This document shows, piece after piece, positions 63,712 to 64,000 of a DNA stretch of 64,000 nt. Within the stretch, counting starts at the first letter, position 1; each line of letters starts with the position of its first letter. The stretch comes from Streptomyces spinosus (lineage in GTDB: Bacteria > Actinomycetota > Actinomycetes > Streptomycetales > Streptomycetaceae): positions 1 to 64,000 of the forward strand of contig NZ_JAINRC010000015.1 of assembly GCF_020400655.1 (NCBI RefSeq), written 5' to 3'. Both the position numbers and the translations under genes were made by a program. The notes beneath the pieces were generated by a model, which saw only the letters and a list, made by a program, of their open reading frames with translations, had not been told where the DNA came from and did no database searches.

Positions 63712-64000
63712 GTGACCAATGCGTCGCAGGGGGAGGACGGCCCCATGGGGGGTGGCCGTGGCGAGGAGCCGTTGGACGCCGATGAGACGCTGCACCTGAG
63801 AGTCGACGCCCTCAGGGCGGACCAGACCATGCAGTTGCGCGTGCCGCCGCCACCGGAGCCGCCCGCCGCGGGCGGCGGCCGGGCCGAACGCCGGCGTGAC
63901 GCGCGCTCGGCCGGACGGGAGCGCGTCGCGCCCGCGAGCGCGGCCCTGGGCGCCGTCGTCCGGCTGCTGGCCCCGCTGGCCCCGTACGCGCGCCGGATAG
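63712..64000 (+). CDS. Unknown protein, truncated by the window end
   Basis: Open to the right edge from a GTG at 63712 behind GGAGGGAG, or from an ATG at 63745 behind GGGGGAGG. The visible 96 residues are acidic, then Pro-rich (LRVPPPPEPP), then Arg-rich (AERRRDARSAGRERV), and start to become hydrophobic at the end (ALGAVVRLLAPLAPYARRI). This suggests a cytosolic disordered N-terminus before a membrane or soluble domain outside the window. No family can be assigned. Confidence 0.55.
   Translation, partial: MTNASQGEDGPMGGGRGEEPLDADETLHLRVDALRADQTMQLRVPPPPEPPAAGGGRAERRRDARSAGRERVAPASAALGAVVRLLAPLAPYARRI

Overview
The window is a very GC-rich, densely coded chromosomal segment of an actinomycete, almost certainly a Streptomyces. 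The evidence is the strong third-position G/C codon use, GTG and TTG starts, TAT signal peptides, the gene order fasR-fabD-fabH-acpP-fabF known from S. coelicolor, an AceE-type homodimeric pyruvate dehydrogenase E1, and a run of leaderless promoters (TAnnnT about 7 nt before the start codon). I saw no IS element, prophage, CRISPR array, tRNA or rRNA.

Layout. 1-181: C-terminal tail of a gene that enters from the left, perhaps a subtilisin-like protease. 156-3039: matB (malonyl/methylmalonyl-CoA synthetase) translationally coupled to a fused beta/alpha carboxyltransferase, behind two tandem palindromes. 3118-5867: O-methyltransferase, a MerR-PP2C fusion and a divergent ATP-grasp enzyme around a MerR-type operator. 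5885-8198: unknown gene, then an IclR regulator coupled to a sugar-lactonase-like gene. 8304-11546: an overlapping three-gene operon of ImmA/IrrE-like metalloprotease, polytopic membrane protein and FAD monooxygenase. 11736-14690: secreted GH35 beta-galactosidase. 14778-16105: relic of an Rrf2 regulator and two secreted proteins. 16146-17801: aminotransferase with a long Pro/Ala tail. 17904-26323: sugar cluster with TAT-exported mutarotase, ChvE/MmsA/MmsB-type ABC transporter, U32-like protein, zinc dehydrogenase and enolase-superfamily sugar-acid dehydratase.

26524-36431 holds a zinc-ribbon membrane protein, a beta-lactamase-fold hydrolase, Ohr, a CurA-type reductase with its MarR regulator, an EI24 membrane protein, a secreted pyroglutamyl-peptidase-like protein, a cytosolic mutarotase, an SGNH lipoprotein and DUF3145. 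36520-41473 is the fatty-acid synthase operon with its activator FasR. 41559-50131 holds small transcription units: pirin, hydrolases, acetyltransferase, MerR and TetR regulators, an MFS exporter, DUF4190 and a potassium channel. 50255-53002 is aceE. 53398-63273 runs from DUF3052 and a peroxiredoxin into a tellurium-resistance (Ter) module: TerD paralogs, DUF475, a TerA-like protein, and a predicted metabolite operon (HpcH/HpaI lyase, PRTase-StiP fusion, HAD phosphatase). FmdB and the start of an unknown gene close the window.

How the genes fit together. Beta-galactosidase, two mutarotases, a multi-monosaccharide ABC importer, dehydrogenase, lactonase and sugar-acid dehydratase would form an oxidative (De Ley-Doudoroff-like) route for galactose or a related sugar. 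Three similar operator-like sequences, upstream of iclR, of the U32/ABC unit and of the dehydratase unit, suggest that the IclR protein controls loci 18 kb apart. The Ter module looks like a stress-response surface (TerD/TerA/DUF475) coupled to production of a nucleoside-like metabolite whose identity is unknown. The least explained candidates are the ImmA-membrane-FAD triad, the MerR-PP2C fusion with an internal ribosome-binding site, and the Ser-for-Cys pyroglutamyl-peptidase-like protein.
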